From Uranotaenia lowii (Eukaryota > Arthropoda > Insecta > Diptera > Culicidae): 64,000 nucleotides of DNA. This document shows positions 11,538-24,019 of the stretch, in pieces (the stretch's first letter is position 1; each line of letters opens with the position of its first letter). The position numbers were made by a program, and so were the translations under genes. The stretch spans positions 274,951,413 to 275,015,412 of the forward strand of contig NC_073692.1 in NCBI RefSeq assembly GCF_029784155.1. Reading direction: 5' to 3'. Below the pieces are notes generated by a model. The model saw only the letters and a program-made list of their open reading frames with translations, did no database searches and was not told the origin of the DNA.

Positions 11538-12263
11538 GGGGGGGGGTAGGGTCTAACACTTTCAAAAAATCGATTTTTTTATTTTTTTATTTTCTTATTG
11601 TAAAACATTTCAAGAATGTTGTGTCAAATTTTCAAGTCAATTGAAGCAAAACTGTAGAAGTTATAGGCCTTTATCTCCTTCTATCTAATACTGCAAGAAA
11701 GCAAGAGCAGAAACTTCAAACGCGTTTTTCTCGAAAGCACATTTTTAAAGTCCGTGGACATCGTCATTTGAAAACTACTCCGATTCTTTTCAAATTTGGA
11801 ACATATTTTCTACATATAAAATACCAGACCCCAACGTTATTCTTTTTTGATTTTTTTAATTTGGGGAAATTTTAGAAGTGAAAAATGGCGGATTTTTAAG
11901 TGAAAAATCGTAATTTTTTCTTCAAACAGCCACAAAAATTTCATAAAAATATTTTTAAGTTAAATAAAAACGTTGGGGTCCAGAAAAACATCTATTTAAA
12001 ATATTTTGCTCTGATTTTTTTAATTCAGATGATTCTGTGCTGAGATACAGTGTCCACCGCAAATCCTGTTTTCTAAAAGGCATCCTCGAAAATGCTCCGT
12101 CACCGGCTAATTTTTCAATATTTTTCTACGAAAAAATTACAAAATGTTCTTTTAACAATGCTTTGTATAATGCAAAATATTTGAATACATTTGTTTGAAC
12201 GATAGCTCTAGAAAAAAATCGTGAAAATTGTGTTTTTTTATACCCGTTAGACCCTACCCCCCC
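11538..12263. mobile_element. TTAA-flanked MITE, copy 1
   Basis: 726 bp bounded by TTAA at 11534-11537 and 12264-12267. The termini are inverted repeats: GGGGGGGGTAGGGTCTAAC at the left and GTTAGACCCTACCCCCCC at the right. No coding capacity. A second copy is at 35643-36356. TTAA duplication with short TIRs is characteristic of piggyBac-superfamily (also Kolobok) derivatives; which of the two cannot be decided here. Confidence 0.88.
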
Positions 12264-12267
12264 TTAA

Positions 12268-15031
12268 GGAAACAAAAATCAAATTTTGAACTCGTTTAAA
12301 GCATTTTTGAATTTTGTATACCTCAGATTTAATTTAAACAAATCTAAGTAGACCAGTTTTCAATAAAATTTAAAATTTAAAATTTAGTTAAAAGTTAAAG
12401 TACTTGCACTAAAATCCGTTTAGCTTCCGCTACATAGCATCAATTTAAAATTTCTTTTTCTCATATTGAAAGTGAATAAATTTTCTAGCAATCATTTGAA
12501 CTTCATTTTTCCTTAATAATTGAAATGTTTTTGATATTTTCGAATTTATGATCAAATTTCAGACCAAATTTATGTGTTTTTTCTGGTTTTTATGGATTTC
12601 TATGGTTTATTAAAACCAATGATTTTTATATTTATTACCATAATTGGTATAAAATAGAAGGAATTATGATTGTTTTACTGTAACATAAATGCTTCATTAA
12701 TTTTCTATTTGATAATAAAGAAGATCTTCAGTGTACAGTAGAATGACTAAAATATGTAAGGGATGATCAAAATATGATGAATCCTACGCGCTGCAGGCAT
12801 GCTTGCTATCGATCATTTGCAATTCACTTTTGAAAACAGTACTGTTGATTTTTGGTAATCTTAGATCGATAAAAATATTGAAATGCATTTTTTTTGGATT
12901 ACAGTTTTAGACAAGATTCATCCAATGAATAAAATTATTACCAAAAAACTATAAAATTCAATTCAAAACAATGCATTCGAAAGATTATTTAAATAATATA
13001 GTGGTTTGGAAACTGTAGAAGCTATGATTATTTAACTTTAACAGTTATGCTAGCTCTTTGAATAAAATGGAGGAATCACAGAGTACAGCAGGGCTTTAAA
13101 AATTGGGCTAGAAAAAAATAAAAATAAAAAAGTTAAAGGAAACTCTAGGCTCATAATGATCATAGTATCAAAACAAATTTGAACTAGATTGAACTGCTGT
13201 AGCGATTTGCATTGAGTCTGAAGTGCGAATGGAGTTTTATTCAGGAGAAATATACGTACTGATTTCTCATCAAACATAGTTTTTAACGTATCGTTTACTT
13301 TTCAATATTCATTATCTTATTATTTTTTCCAAAGATTAAAGCTAACGATTCTACTCCAGATCGCATCACGATAAGCGTTGTCATATAAAAGTTATTGAGG
13401 TTCCTAGTGTGATTCATATTATTCTATAAATTTTTAATAACTCCAGAAAATTTGATAATTTTTGGATTAGATGATACTTTTTAAGCATTTTTAATGTTTT
13501 AACAACATTTTTAGTGTTTAAACAGCTCTGTTACTAATATAAAAAAAATTAAAATTTTTAAAATTTGTTTATGACATTGTTGAGTTATCAGTTCAGTTTA
13601 AAAGTATTGAAAGTTAAAACTAAGAGAAGTAGCACCTCTGAAATTATAAAACACTAGAAATGTATATAATTTTTTGAAGAATTCAAATAGAAAATTTTCA
13701 AAAAAATATATTGTTACTTTAATTTTTGGTGGAAATGAATCAGAAAAAGCTCTTTCTGCCCATGCAAAAATTAGTATTATTGTATTTTTTTTTAAGTCCT
13801 TCTACGATACACGACGTGTTTTAAGATATTGTTGGTAATCCATGATTCTACCATTCAATTTTGAGAAAACATAAATTGTTTAGTACTGTGAATTCAAACA
13901 AATGATATTAAAGATTTTTTACATTGATCACTCTTCGCAATAATTAAAAGGGTTAGTGTCGACGAATGGAAAATTCAAATAGAGCTCAACTAAACCCTTT
14001 TCGTAGAATATCCAAATGGGCGATTTCGAATCCTAGATGATTTGTTTTCGATAACTTCAAAAAACTATTATTGAAACTTCAACGTTAAAGAAAAAATGAT
14101 CATAAAACATTGTGAAATTAAACAGCGAAAAAAGAAACAAATACAATTGAGAACATTCAAAGTGAGTCTTCAACAAGGTTCCAATCTTTTTATAAATCTT
14201 TAATTAAAAAAAAACTATTTTTTTTAAGAATATGTTTAAGAGTTCTTAAGAGGAAAATATTGATAAACTTAAATGAATTTATACTTCCTTCTGGGTTGAT
14301 TTAAAAAAGGTCAATTCGCCCGTTAGGGAAGTGTTAATCCAGATTATAATTAATGCTGTAGCATCAAATCTATTATAAACCCATGGCCGTAGGAACGGGG
14401 GAGGGGGACTTTTGGGGAATGAAGGCCCCTGATAAGCAACCGAAGTATTCTACTTTCACTCAAAATTTTAAATTCTTAACAATATTTTGCCGATTGAGTA
14501 AGGTTATTCAAGATTACTCAGAACTGATGTAAAAATTTCGAAAAAAAAATTTCAGAAAACTATTCCCAAATTCAGGATTTTGACACAGTTTTTCAAAATT
14601 TTCTCAATTGGTGATTGAAATTCAGTTTATTGTAAAAGAAATTAACCTGATTATGAAGGTTATGATTCCATATTATTGAAATCAAAATTTTAGTTCTGAT
14701 TTCAAATTTTGAATTCTGTATCCAGTTTGAAATCTTGATTTTAAGTTTGCATCATCATTGGAAATGAGGAAGACAAGCTAATTGATATCCAGGTTCAAAT
14801 TTGGTTCAAAATTTACCAGCAAATATTTAAGAAGGTATATCGCAGAAACAACAGAATTATTCAAATAAATATACCAGATGAAATGATTATATTAAACTAA
14901 CCAAAAAAGCGTATAGTTACAAAAGAAGAGGCGATATATCTACAATGACAAGTTTTCAACGATTTGATTCCCCACCAAAAGCAAAATAAACAATTTAAAG
15001 TAATTTCAGTAGAACGAATTTATTTTCTCGA
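12268..15031. other. AT-rich intergenic DNA, nothing recognised
   Basis: About 2.8 kb of AT-rich sequence with no protein-like ORF and no element ends that I could pair. Confidence 0.5.
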
Positions 15032-15105
15032 CCGAGATATGAACTCAAGTCCTCCGAGTTCGCAGTCCGATATCTTACCACGATGCCAACTCATCAGTTG
15101 ATATG
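15032..15105 (-). repeat. tRNA-like (Pol III type) cassette
   Basis: On the minus strand, TTGGCATCGTGGTAAG resembles a tRNA D-arm/A box and GAGTTCATATC resembles a T-arm/B box, about 45 nt apart, followed by an A-rich stretch. The core GGTAAGAT..TCGGA is shared with the tRNA-like cassettes in the fold-back elements at 42501-42572 and 63430-63815. Most likely a SINE head or pseudo-tRNA, not a functional tRNA. Confidence 0.45.
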
Positions 15106-15554
15106 CTCCACGCTATAGCTCTATACGTGAGATTTTCTTTAAACGAACCTGTCAAAGGAAGAAAGGGAGATACCGGATAGAGTGTCAATTGAAGGACCGC
15201 CCATTTATCGTAAATCAGTTCGGTGCGAGGAAGAATGACCTTAATGGGTTAAATTCTTTAAAAAAGAAAAAAAAAGGAAATCAGTTCACTTTTAGATAGC
15301 TCAAATCGTGAATGTCGAATTAACATATTCTCAACTTTCTGGACACATATTTAGGAATTGACTGAACTGCTTTTCGATTCAACTTTTTTGTGCAAAGCTT
15401 GTCGTATAAGAATAAAAAAAAATCACCCAATACCAATGTGTTTAAGATATTTATTTAAAATAATTTAATAGTCGATTTGGATTATTGTATCCATAACGAT
15501 TTTACCCCAGTAACCATAAGCACTACAACATAGCCTTTAAGCAACACTATATTC

Positions 15555-16041
15555 TAAAGTTGCCAGAATTTTTTCCACTCCCATCGGGGCCTTGCAATTC
15601 CGGGCATTTTTTCTAAAAAACCTGGCAAAACCCGGGCATGGATTTCAATTTTTCAAATCCAAAAACAGGGCAAAAACTGGGCAAAGTATAGATGTAATTA
15701 TACATAGAAGCAAAGAAAAAATTCAAATTAATATTTTATTAATGCAATTGCAGACTTCCAAAAACTTGTTGGAACACTTAAATATTTAAAGGTTTATAAA
15801 AGTAATACAGCGAAATTATTTGAAACAACCGTTGAAAATTTTCATACCGTTAATCGATTTTTCTGAAACTTACTCAAAAACTTCGATTTTTTTTGGTTTC
15901 TTTGTGAAAATTGTGAAAAACCCGGGCAATATCCAGAATTTTTTCACGATATCCGGGCAACCGGGCCGGACCGGACTTTATCGAAATTTTGCAACAAATA
16001 TTCGGACAAACCCGGATAAAACCGGGCAATCTGGCAAGCTT
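15555..16041. mobile_element. Nested MITE with 9-bp TSD
   Basis: 487 bp flanked by the direct repeat ACTATATTC (15546-15554 and 16042-16050). Ends are inverted: AAAGTTGCCAGA at the left, TCTGGCAAGCTT at the right. The interior has repeated CCCGGGCA-type motifs and no credible coding sequence. A 9-bp duplication is typical of Mutator-like (MULE) elements. It lies inside, and is therefore younger than, the 15505-17776 element. Confidence 0.78.
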
Positions 16042-16948
16042 ACTATATTCCCATCTATAACTCTGAATTTATGCTTGTTTTGCACTATATGCTTATAAGA
16101 CCACTGCAATAAATTACTTTTTGCTCCCATATGTTTTTTCGATGCTTTTTGGATCACCAAGAAACAGTGTAAAATTTGAAATGATTCGGTTGATTCCTGA
16201 GTTAGCGCAACGCGTTTCAATTTTGTATGGAAATTTGTATGGAAGAAGAAATGCATGTGCATAAGCACATTAAATCATATAGAAAATTCAAATAAGCTTG
16301 AAATGAAGTCGAACTTTCATTTTCGGTTTTTACTATTCTTAAGCTTCAATTTTTGCTAACATGACAAGCAACTATGAATTTCATGAAAAAAGATATAACC
16401 ATTTCAATATAAAAAATCTGAATCCATTGAAAAGTATTAAAAAATTGCGGATTTGCGCTGCGTTGCGCTAATTCAGGACTGGATGGATCGCTTCCAAAAT
16501 TTTTATTACTATTTCTGGCAGCAAAACCAACAAAAAAAAGTTATGGGCGATGTAAAAATTTAAGAATATGAAATTTCCATACAAAGTTTGCAGCTTATAT
16601 GTATATGTAATGTAGAAATAATGCTTAAAAGACGAAAAAGCGGGCTGAATAAATGCTATCGCAACATAGCCTTTAATAAGCATTACAAATGGTGAATTAG
16701 AGCACCATCAAAAAGTCAAGCCACATAAAAGCATTAACAATGCATACTTAGAATACCTTTTCATTATTTAATTGATTGAACATGATTGATGTGAAACGGA
16801 AATTCTAAATGGAAAATTATTCTTTGATTAATTAAAATGAACAAAAATTAAAAAACAAAATCAAATCAACCTGCTGAATGAAGGATAATGCCTGCTTAAT
16901 GAAGGGTTCTATGAAATGAGAAGTGATTATAATTGAATTATAAATACC

Positions 16949-17032
16949 CTTTGTTGAGTCTCGAACCGAGGATCCCGCAGCAGTCTTTATCTTTTCTTGC
17001 GCCTTTACCATTTCGACTACTCTTGATGTTGA
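16949..17032 (-). repeat. tRNA-like cassette
   Basis: On the minus strand, GTAGTCGAAATGGTAAAGGC (A-box/D-arm-like) is followed about 40 nt later by GGTTCGAGACTC (B-box-like). This spacing is that of a tRNA with a longer variable region. The acceptor stem is not convincing, so it is probably a SINE head or decayed pseudo-tRNA within the 15505-17776 element. Confidence 0.4.
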
Positions 17033-17776
17033 TAAGGTAGTATAAAAAATCCGTACTTTAAGTACTGTTCGGGTTACACATAACATTTAAAGTTGTATTA
17101 AAGCTTTATAAAAGCATTAACAGGAAGTTTTAGTGCTACAGTCTGAATGCTTGTTAACTTCATATAGTAGCTCTATATTTGCATATCATGCTATCATTAG
17201 TGCTATTTTTTTTAATTGCTTCTATGCATTAATAATGTGTTGCGTGCAAGAAAGCCCCTCGTAGCAGTCATTTTCACGCGTATTGTACGCCTCCATCTGA
17301 CAGAGCGATCCCTGGCGTATTTACTATTCTCTTTATAACATCTCTCAGTTATCTCTGTAGAAACTAAATTTGGAACTGAAACCACGTTGTAGAAACGAAA
17401 AGTATTTTATCTGGATTAAAATCAATTTATGTTATTAGTAACACCATTATTATTTAGTTCCAGATTTGTTAAGCATAGAGTTGCGTAGTATTCTATTTGC
17501 GGAATATTTTTAATTTATTCGGAGACTAATTTGTAAGTAAATTAAAGTTGTTATCGAAATCCTGTAAACTATAATAAAATAACTCATTGTAGCTTGAGCT
17601 TGAAACAACCAAAAAAGTGTTTTCTTGCTTTGAGAGCTTCGATTGAATTCCGACGAATATGATACTTATTTAAAACTAAAAACCATTATGAATGTTGATG
17701 TAATGCTAACTTGCATTAGACATGCTGATTTAATGCTGATTAAGGGTTATGGCTTAATGCTTATGGTTACTTGGGC

Positions 17777-20700
17777 ATCTCAGCTGAGTTGATTCATGAT
17801 TATCTAAACTCATATGCATTTGAAATATTAGATTAATATTATTACGAATATTAAAAAAAAAAAATTAGAAACCATCTTGAGTTTTTGTTTCATATTCAGA
17901 TTCGAAATTCTTAAATTTAACTCTCATACAGAGTTCATACATTACAAAGCTTCAAATTAGCGATCCAGAATTAAAAACTCAGTATCGAATTCATCATTTG
18001 GAACTCAGATTTACAAATCGGATTGAAAATTATTATTTAACTTAACAAATTCAGATGGCCAACCCAAAACATCAAAATTTAAATTAAAGATTGATGAATG
18101 AAACAAATTCATCCCTTTGTTGTTATTTCAAATTCTGATCTGGAATAAAGATTAAGGATTTTTTTTTGCCGGAATGCCCAGGTATCCTTCAAAATTTTCC
18201 GGGGTTTGCCCTAGTTTATTCAGATTAATTTCTAAATCGAATTAAAAACTTGAATTTCTCTTTATAAATTTTATAAAGTCATTTGGTGTCTTTTCAGTAA
18301 TTGATGGCATTATGAAAATCAGAGAGACTCCTTCTTGAAAAAGACCTAGACAAAATCATCTGGTTGAAAATAAAATGGGAGTAATAAAAGTAAATTTAAA
18401 TAATCGCATTTGGTTTTTTAATTAAAAACTCAATGGAACATTTTACCGAACATTGGCCGAATATTCGTCTGGCCGATAGTTGAAAATTTTCAGTACATTT
18501 CTCGTTATGAGTGATTAATATGAGTTGGCCTTTAAATAAACCATTAAAAAGGTTGAACAATCTTCAAAATGTATACTATACCCACTGATAGATTATTTAA
18601 AATTTAAACTCACATGAAAGTGGAAAGTCCTAACGTTCAAATGGTGCAAAAATTAGCGATGCTTATTTCCGAAAAATAAAGTTCTTTCCCAAACACACCG
18701 TGTTGTGTTGAAAAAGGATTCTGTTTCATTCAAAAAGAATGATTGCAAAATCCTCGGTCAATGAACGAACAAATATCCTTCCCGGTACAATACACAAAAG
18801 CTAAACAGCAGAAAAATGCATGTCAGCCAATGTTCAGAGCCAGCGACACTTTGCCAGTTAAGCTTAGCGCCATGTTGACCACCACATGAAGGGTGTGTGA
18901 TTGTATAAACTATGACCGAGCGACGGACGTCTGACTCTGGGCCCAAGAAAAGCCAAACACTGCTGCAACTGCAAAGTGTCACCCTCATGTTCCTGCAGAG
19001 TGATAGACCAAGAATGGGATCCTGCAGGGCATTAATCAAAGTTCCGATTTCCTGCCACACGACACCGCAAACACATTTTCTCCGACGAACCAACATAAGC
19101 AGGTTCCATTCTTCCGTTTGTTCCGTTGCCATTACGGGTTGTGCGGGAAAAAAGCTGGTCCACTTGCTTATTACTCAGGATTGTGTGTTTATTTTCATAG
19201 CTGTGCATAGCACCGAGGGAATTTGTTGTCAAATCCGATCTAAATTGGATTCGCCTTGCATGTAATATAATCGCATCGAATCTATTTGCAGCGTTATGTC
19301 GCATATTTAGTAGTATTTATCTGACGGTACCGTCAGAACATCCTAAAAAACTGTTGATAAAGGAATGATTTTGTTATTTAGATCTTTACCAATTGAAAAA
19401 ACAGTTTTTTTTTAACTTTTAACAAACTTGCATCACGAATGGGTAAGATAGAGAATAATGTGGTTGTGAGGTCACTTTAGTTTTCGTGGAATTAATCAGA
19501 TAATAGAACAATTTTCTTATCAATGAAAGATTAGTTCATTTAAAAATGCGTGTATCTCAAAAACCATTCGTTTGATCGAAACACTTTCTTTGAAGGAAAT
19601 GAAGGTAATCTTATAATAATTCATGGAAAAAGTTGAAAAAAATATTTATGCTTTTTTTCAAAAGTATTTCTACTATATTCTTGGTACCTCTTATCTGCCA
19701 GCGCACAGTCAAGATTTTGATCAGTTTTTCAAACTTTACCTTCGTCTTATCTGTATTTTTAGTGGCTGCATTCTCCTCCTTGAATTTCTGCTACTTTTTG
19801 GTCCAATGCTTCTCTTTTAGAGGAAACTGAGGGCAATGTAGTGGATTCAGCTGTTTCAAAATAATCAAAATTTGATTACTTTTAAGCCACTTAAAAGCGT
19901 TTTTAATGGAATGTCTACTGGCAAAATCTGGCAATAATGAAGAAAAACCGCCATGAGATTAAATTTCAAGTAAAATCGGTTAGTAAGAATGAAGGTTGCG
20001 AAGGGTACATACAAGATTACTCTTTTAAGGTTTTTAAAAACGGCAAGAACCAAAGATTTCGTTTTGAAAATTGTTGTTTTTTCTCCACAGGAGCAGAATC
20101 TTGGCAAATCATTAAATTTTTTACAAAACAATCAGCAAATACATACTTAAATTTGCTAGGGATCTTTTCAAGAGCAGTCATGGTACAGGATTCAAACAGT
20201 GGAGTTTGTTTGAAATAGGGGTTTTCAAAAGTTTTGTCGTCCATCAGAAATCATCTGTCTCATAGCCTCGAAACCGGCTATACAGCTTACGAGCTCTGAA
20301 ACTAGCAAAAAAAGAAATTCCCAGTGTTGTTGTAAATATTGAAAGCTCGAAGCCTATACGCATTCAGTAAACATAGCGCATCAAAATTTAGCACTGCATC
20401 TACTGCTTCGTATTATTTTTCGAACTATTCATAGATTGAATGAAAAAATTATTATCGATTGAATAGAGATATTTCAACATTTAATAAATATAGATAAATG
20501 AACCATTTTTAATTTTCGAGCGCAGGTTTTCAGGTTTGAAATTAAAAGCTCTGTATATATTAACGCCATCAATTGGAATATTGGGTCCTGGAAAGGACAA
20601 AATAAAGAAAAAATGTTTTTCTAATCCAATTTTTTTAAGACGGTAATTTTTTCGAAACAAGAAAAAAGGATTGAAAACAAAACCAAAATAAAGTTTGATT

Positions 20701-21690
20701 TAAAAATTTGGTAATCCTATAAAACTATTCAATAAAATGCGGTAAACATATTTGAAAATTTAAACAAAATATGAATATTTAAAATACTCTTACTTATACT
20801 CAAGGAAACATCATTTTGTTGCCGATGTGTAAAAAATGTTGTAGATTTTGACGTCCTGAACTCTAATCTTTTGTCAGATTTTGTATATCAACTTTTGTTT
20901 TGGGTAGTTTGAAAATAAGGTGAGTTAAGTTTTGAGTAAAATCAATCATTTATAACTGATCAATCATTGAATTTACAAATTTACGTGATAAAACTGATTC
21001 TTAATTTTATTGTTATACTTCATTCAATTGAAGAATAATATTTAGATAAAAATAATAATGAATGGTGTAAAAACTTAAATGTAACTTGTTTTCAAAAATT
21101 TAAAAACATATTACAAGTTTGGACCCCGTTCGATTTTGGCAACACGCCCGAAAATTTAGTGTTATCAAATTTTTTTTTCACTGATAACTACATGAAAAAC
21201 TATTTTTATCGTCATTCACGTTATTTTTAGTCAAATTTTGATCATTTTTAGTATTTTTTTAAATTTCTTCTCATCTTGTTTTTGATGCATTTAGCACGTT
21301 CTAGTTTTGTTTATAATGTTTGTTTTTTCTTCATCATGGTTGCTATTTTTGTCATTTCTGTATGTATTTGTTTTTCAATTTTTGGAAATTTTTATCATTT
21401 TTGTCATTTTTGAATATTTCATATTTTTTAAATTTTTTGTTGTTTTTGTTGCTGTGCTTTATTACCATTTAAGTACGTAAAAATGCATTCATGTTGTTTG
21501 TCTAAATCATATGGGCCCAGTTAAAGTGAAAACAAAAAATAATGTCGTTCTAAAAAAGTCGAGGAGGTAGAAATTTAGCTTCAACCGCTAAACATCGGAT
21601 TAGGCATTTTTTTCTTGTCAATGTATAGCTTGTATAAAATTGCATAGAATAGGTGAACTTTTAGCCTATTTCGTCAATATCAACATGAGA
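17777..21690. other. Intergenic DNA, no gene recognised
   Basis: Mostly AT-rich. A more balanced patch at about 18780-19310 looks like ordinary unique DNA but yields no identifiable protein. An 18-nt perfect palindrome centred on CTGACGGTACCGTCAG lies at 19320-19337. Confidence 0.5.
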
Positions 21691-21699
21691 CAGTGTCAA

Positions 21700-22205
21700 A
21701 ATGACAATATCTGACTGTATGACTATTCAACCATATAACATAATTCAACCATGCCACAATCTGAGCATGCAACATAATGTGAGTGACATAATCGAAACGT
21801 GCAACATTATCAGACCATTTCACATAATCTGACCATACAACATAATCCGACCATGTGACATAACCTGACCCTGTGACATAACCTGACCATGAAACATAAA
21901 CTGGTAATGCCAAATATTTCGACCATGCAACATAATCGGATAATGTAAAATAATTTGACCATGAGACAAAATCAGACTTTGCAACATAATCCGACCATGC
22001 AACATATTAGGACCATGTAACATAATCGGACCATTTGAAGTAATACCACCATGCCACAAAGTCCGAACATGTGATATAATCAGACCATGCGACATAATCC
22101 GACCATGCAACATAATCCAACCATGTGACATAATCTGACCGTGCAACATAATTCGATCTTGTGACAATCCAACATATTTGGACCAAGACACATAATTGGA
22201 CCATG
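21700..22205. repeat. 18-bp diverged minisatellite
   Basis: About 28 imperfect copies of GACCATGCAACATAATCC. Because the unit is six codons, minus-strand frames read as six-residue repeats (SDYVAW-like and GRIMLH-like) for 60-120 codons without strong evidence of coding. Divergence is spread through the whole array, unlike the homogeneous 9-bp arrays, so this one looks old. Confidence 0.9.
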
Positions 22206-23210
22206 TGAACCAGAGAACGAAACCGAGTCGATCGACGAGCCTTTTCTTTTATATATTTAGTAGGCAGGGAAAGTCAGAATCCATCAAGATCATTGTTTTC
22301 TTTTTTTTCAAGAGATTCGTTCGCAAATTTCAACCCATCTACACTGAAGGGTTTTTTGTTTGAAGATATGAGTTTCAATACAAAATGTTTATGGAATTGC
22401 AATCCTCAACTTACAATAAAAATATAAAAACATTACTTAGAAGAAAATCTCTATGGGGGAGGGTTAAACACCTAACCCTCCCTCCGTTCGCACGACCTCG
22501 AGCTGCATAAATAAGCTGCATAAATTATTTTTTCTCATCCCTTTATCTTTTCCCAACCTTTTAATTGAATACCAAGACGTGGCTGGCGCCGTTATTGATG
22601 TTTAAAGGGAGAGTATCAGTTTTGAGCATTGAGATTGTTGCTAGTCCCAAGCATCATTCTTCTGACCTTTGCACAAAATTGATGGCCTTGGTCAATCATG
22701 GATCTTCTGAACTATGATTTTACGCTTTAAAATAATCCTGAACTCGCTAAGATATGCTGTGCTGAGTGCCATGCACTCGTTATAACGCGCCAATCGTAAT
22801 ATGCTGAAAATAGCGTTAATTTTTCAAAACGGCCAATTTTCATTGAAAATTAACAAAAAGTCTACAACGATATTTTGAGCGTTCATTCAGCCCGAAAAAT
22901 TTACTTTTTATTTTATTTTTTAAATTTTGATAAGTCCATTTTGATTTTCTTTTCAGTCAAAGTGTCTGTATGTATTTGTGTGTTTCGGTCTTCGGCTGCT
23001 AGGCGCGTATTGAATACACAGCGAAGCGTATTTGCAACACAGTTTTGTTCTGTGGCTTTGAATATGGTTTTTAAAAATCAAGTTTTTGTAGCAATTAAGG
23101 GAATATGAGTAAAATAAATCATAGGCATTTGTAGAAAACACTCTCTTAGACGATTACACTCGTTTTTTTTTTCATAAATTGTATGTTTTATATATAAAAA
23201 TAACAAATCA
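22206..23210. other. Intergenic DNA with a repeat shared with 36690-37045
   Basis: Bases 22345-22500 share GAGTTTCAATACAAA, then a GTTTAT..AATTGCAA stretch, and a purine-rich GGGAGGGTTAAACAC / CTCCGTTCGCACGACC end with 36700-37045. The two are diverged copies of an unclassified repeat. No gene is visible. Confidence 0.45.
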
Positions 23211-23845
23211 CCCGAGCAGACTTTGATGCCTGAATCAATAGCAAACAGTAACCAAAATAAGCTATCAATGGCAAAATGATAACATAATTTAGTATCGCAT
23301 ATTTCCCGATGGCAAAAATAGGTTTCATTGAAGCATCAATATATTGAAATTTATTAGTAAACCAATACCTGAATAAGACATTGAGACCAAAATGAAAGCA
23401 TTATTTGATTATGTTTTCCCAAGATAACAAAATAAGGCATCAATAAGGTTTCATTTATTATGATAGAGCAGAAAAGTTAGATCAAAATGATACCATAATT
23501 TGGTATTCAATTTTCTGTGATGAAGAACCCGATTTATTTAAGTGTCAAAATTAGTGTTTTTGAGTGTTAATTTTCCAGTGGTTGCAAAAATAGGCATTAT
23601 TTAAGTATTTTAAAAACAAAAAATCATTTTTATAAGTGTTGAAATTCAAATTTAACTAAAATTTAACTAAACTTTAACTAAAAAAAATTTAACTAAAAAG
23701 CCAGTGAACCGTGTTCCGTTTGTTGTTGTTAGGTTTTTTTAAGCGTGTATATTTTTCCAAACAAATTCAACGCGCGCGTGAAGATTTTTGGCTATTATTT
23801 GCATCATTTGGCTTTATAAACAAGTTTATTCGTAAAATTGTCAAG

Positions 23846-24019
23846 ATGGACCGTCCTAGCCTTAGCTTTCGACAAATACAAACAAAAGAAGAACAAAACA
23901 AACTGTTGCGGATTGGCGGCTTTGCCACAAATTTGATTCAGTTATTTTCATGGAAACTCGGAAATGCAGTGAAGAAAGGGCCTCTATTACAAATCCATCC
24001 CGTCCACTGGAGGAGATGA
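23846..24019 (+). pseudogene. Short protein-like fragment inside the TIR element
   Basis: Starts at ATG 23846 and reads MDRPSLSFRQIQTKEEQNKL, continuing to about residue 58. The composition is protein-like through the first 45 residues. A plausible continuation, EEMISRRNDIDKKRGHWEKF, is found in another frame just downstream (about 24010-24078), suggesting a frameshift. I do not recognise the family. It may be a remnant of the element's own protein or of a captured exon. Confidence 0.3.

Larger units (their letters stand above)
15505..17776. mobile_element. 2.3-kb TIR element with subterminal GCATTA repeats
   Basis: Left end CCCCAGTAACCATAAGCA (from about 15505) and right end TGCTTATGGTTACTTGGGC (to about 17776) are inverted repeats. 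Short AGCATTAA/TTAATGCT-type words recur inside (for example near 16720, 17105, 17225 and 17700-17760), and CAACATAGCCTTTAA occurs at both 15526 and 16663. No transposase is recognisable. It contains a nested MITE and a tRNA-like cassette. The target duplication was not resolved. Confidence 0.6.

Noticed and set aside
15032..15105. Functional tRNA gene
   Set aside because: A- and B-box-like words are present but the acceptor stem and anticodon arm do not pair convincingly.
21700..22205. CRISPR-like short repeats
   Set aside because: Contiguous tandem units without spacers, in eukaryotic DNA.
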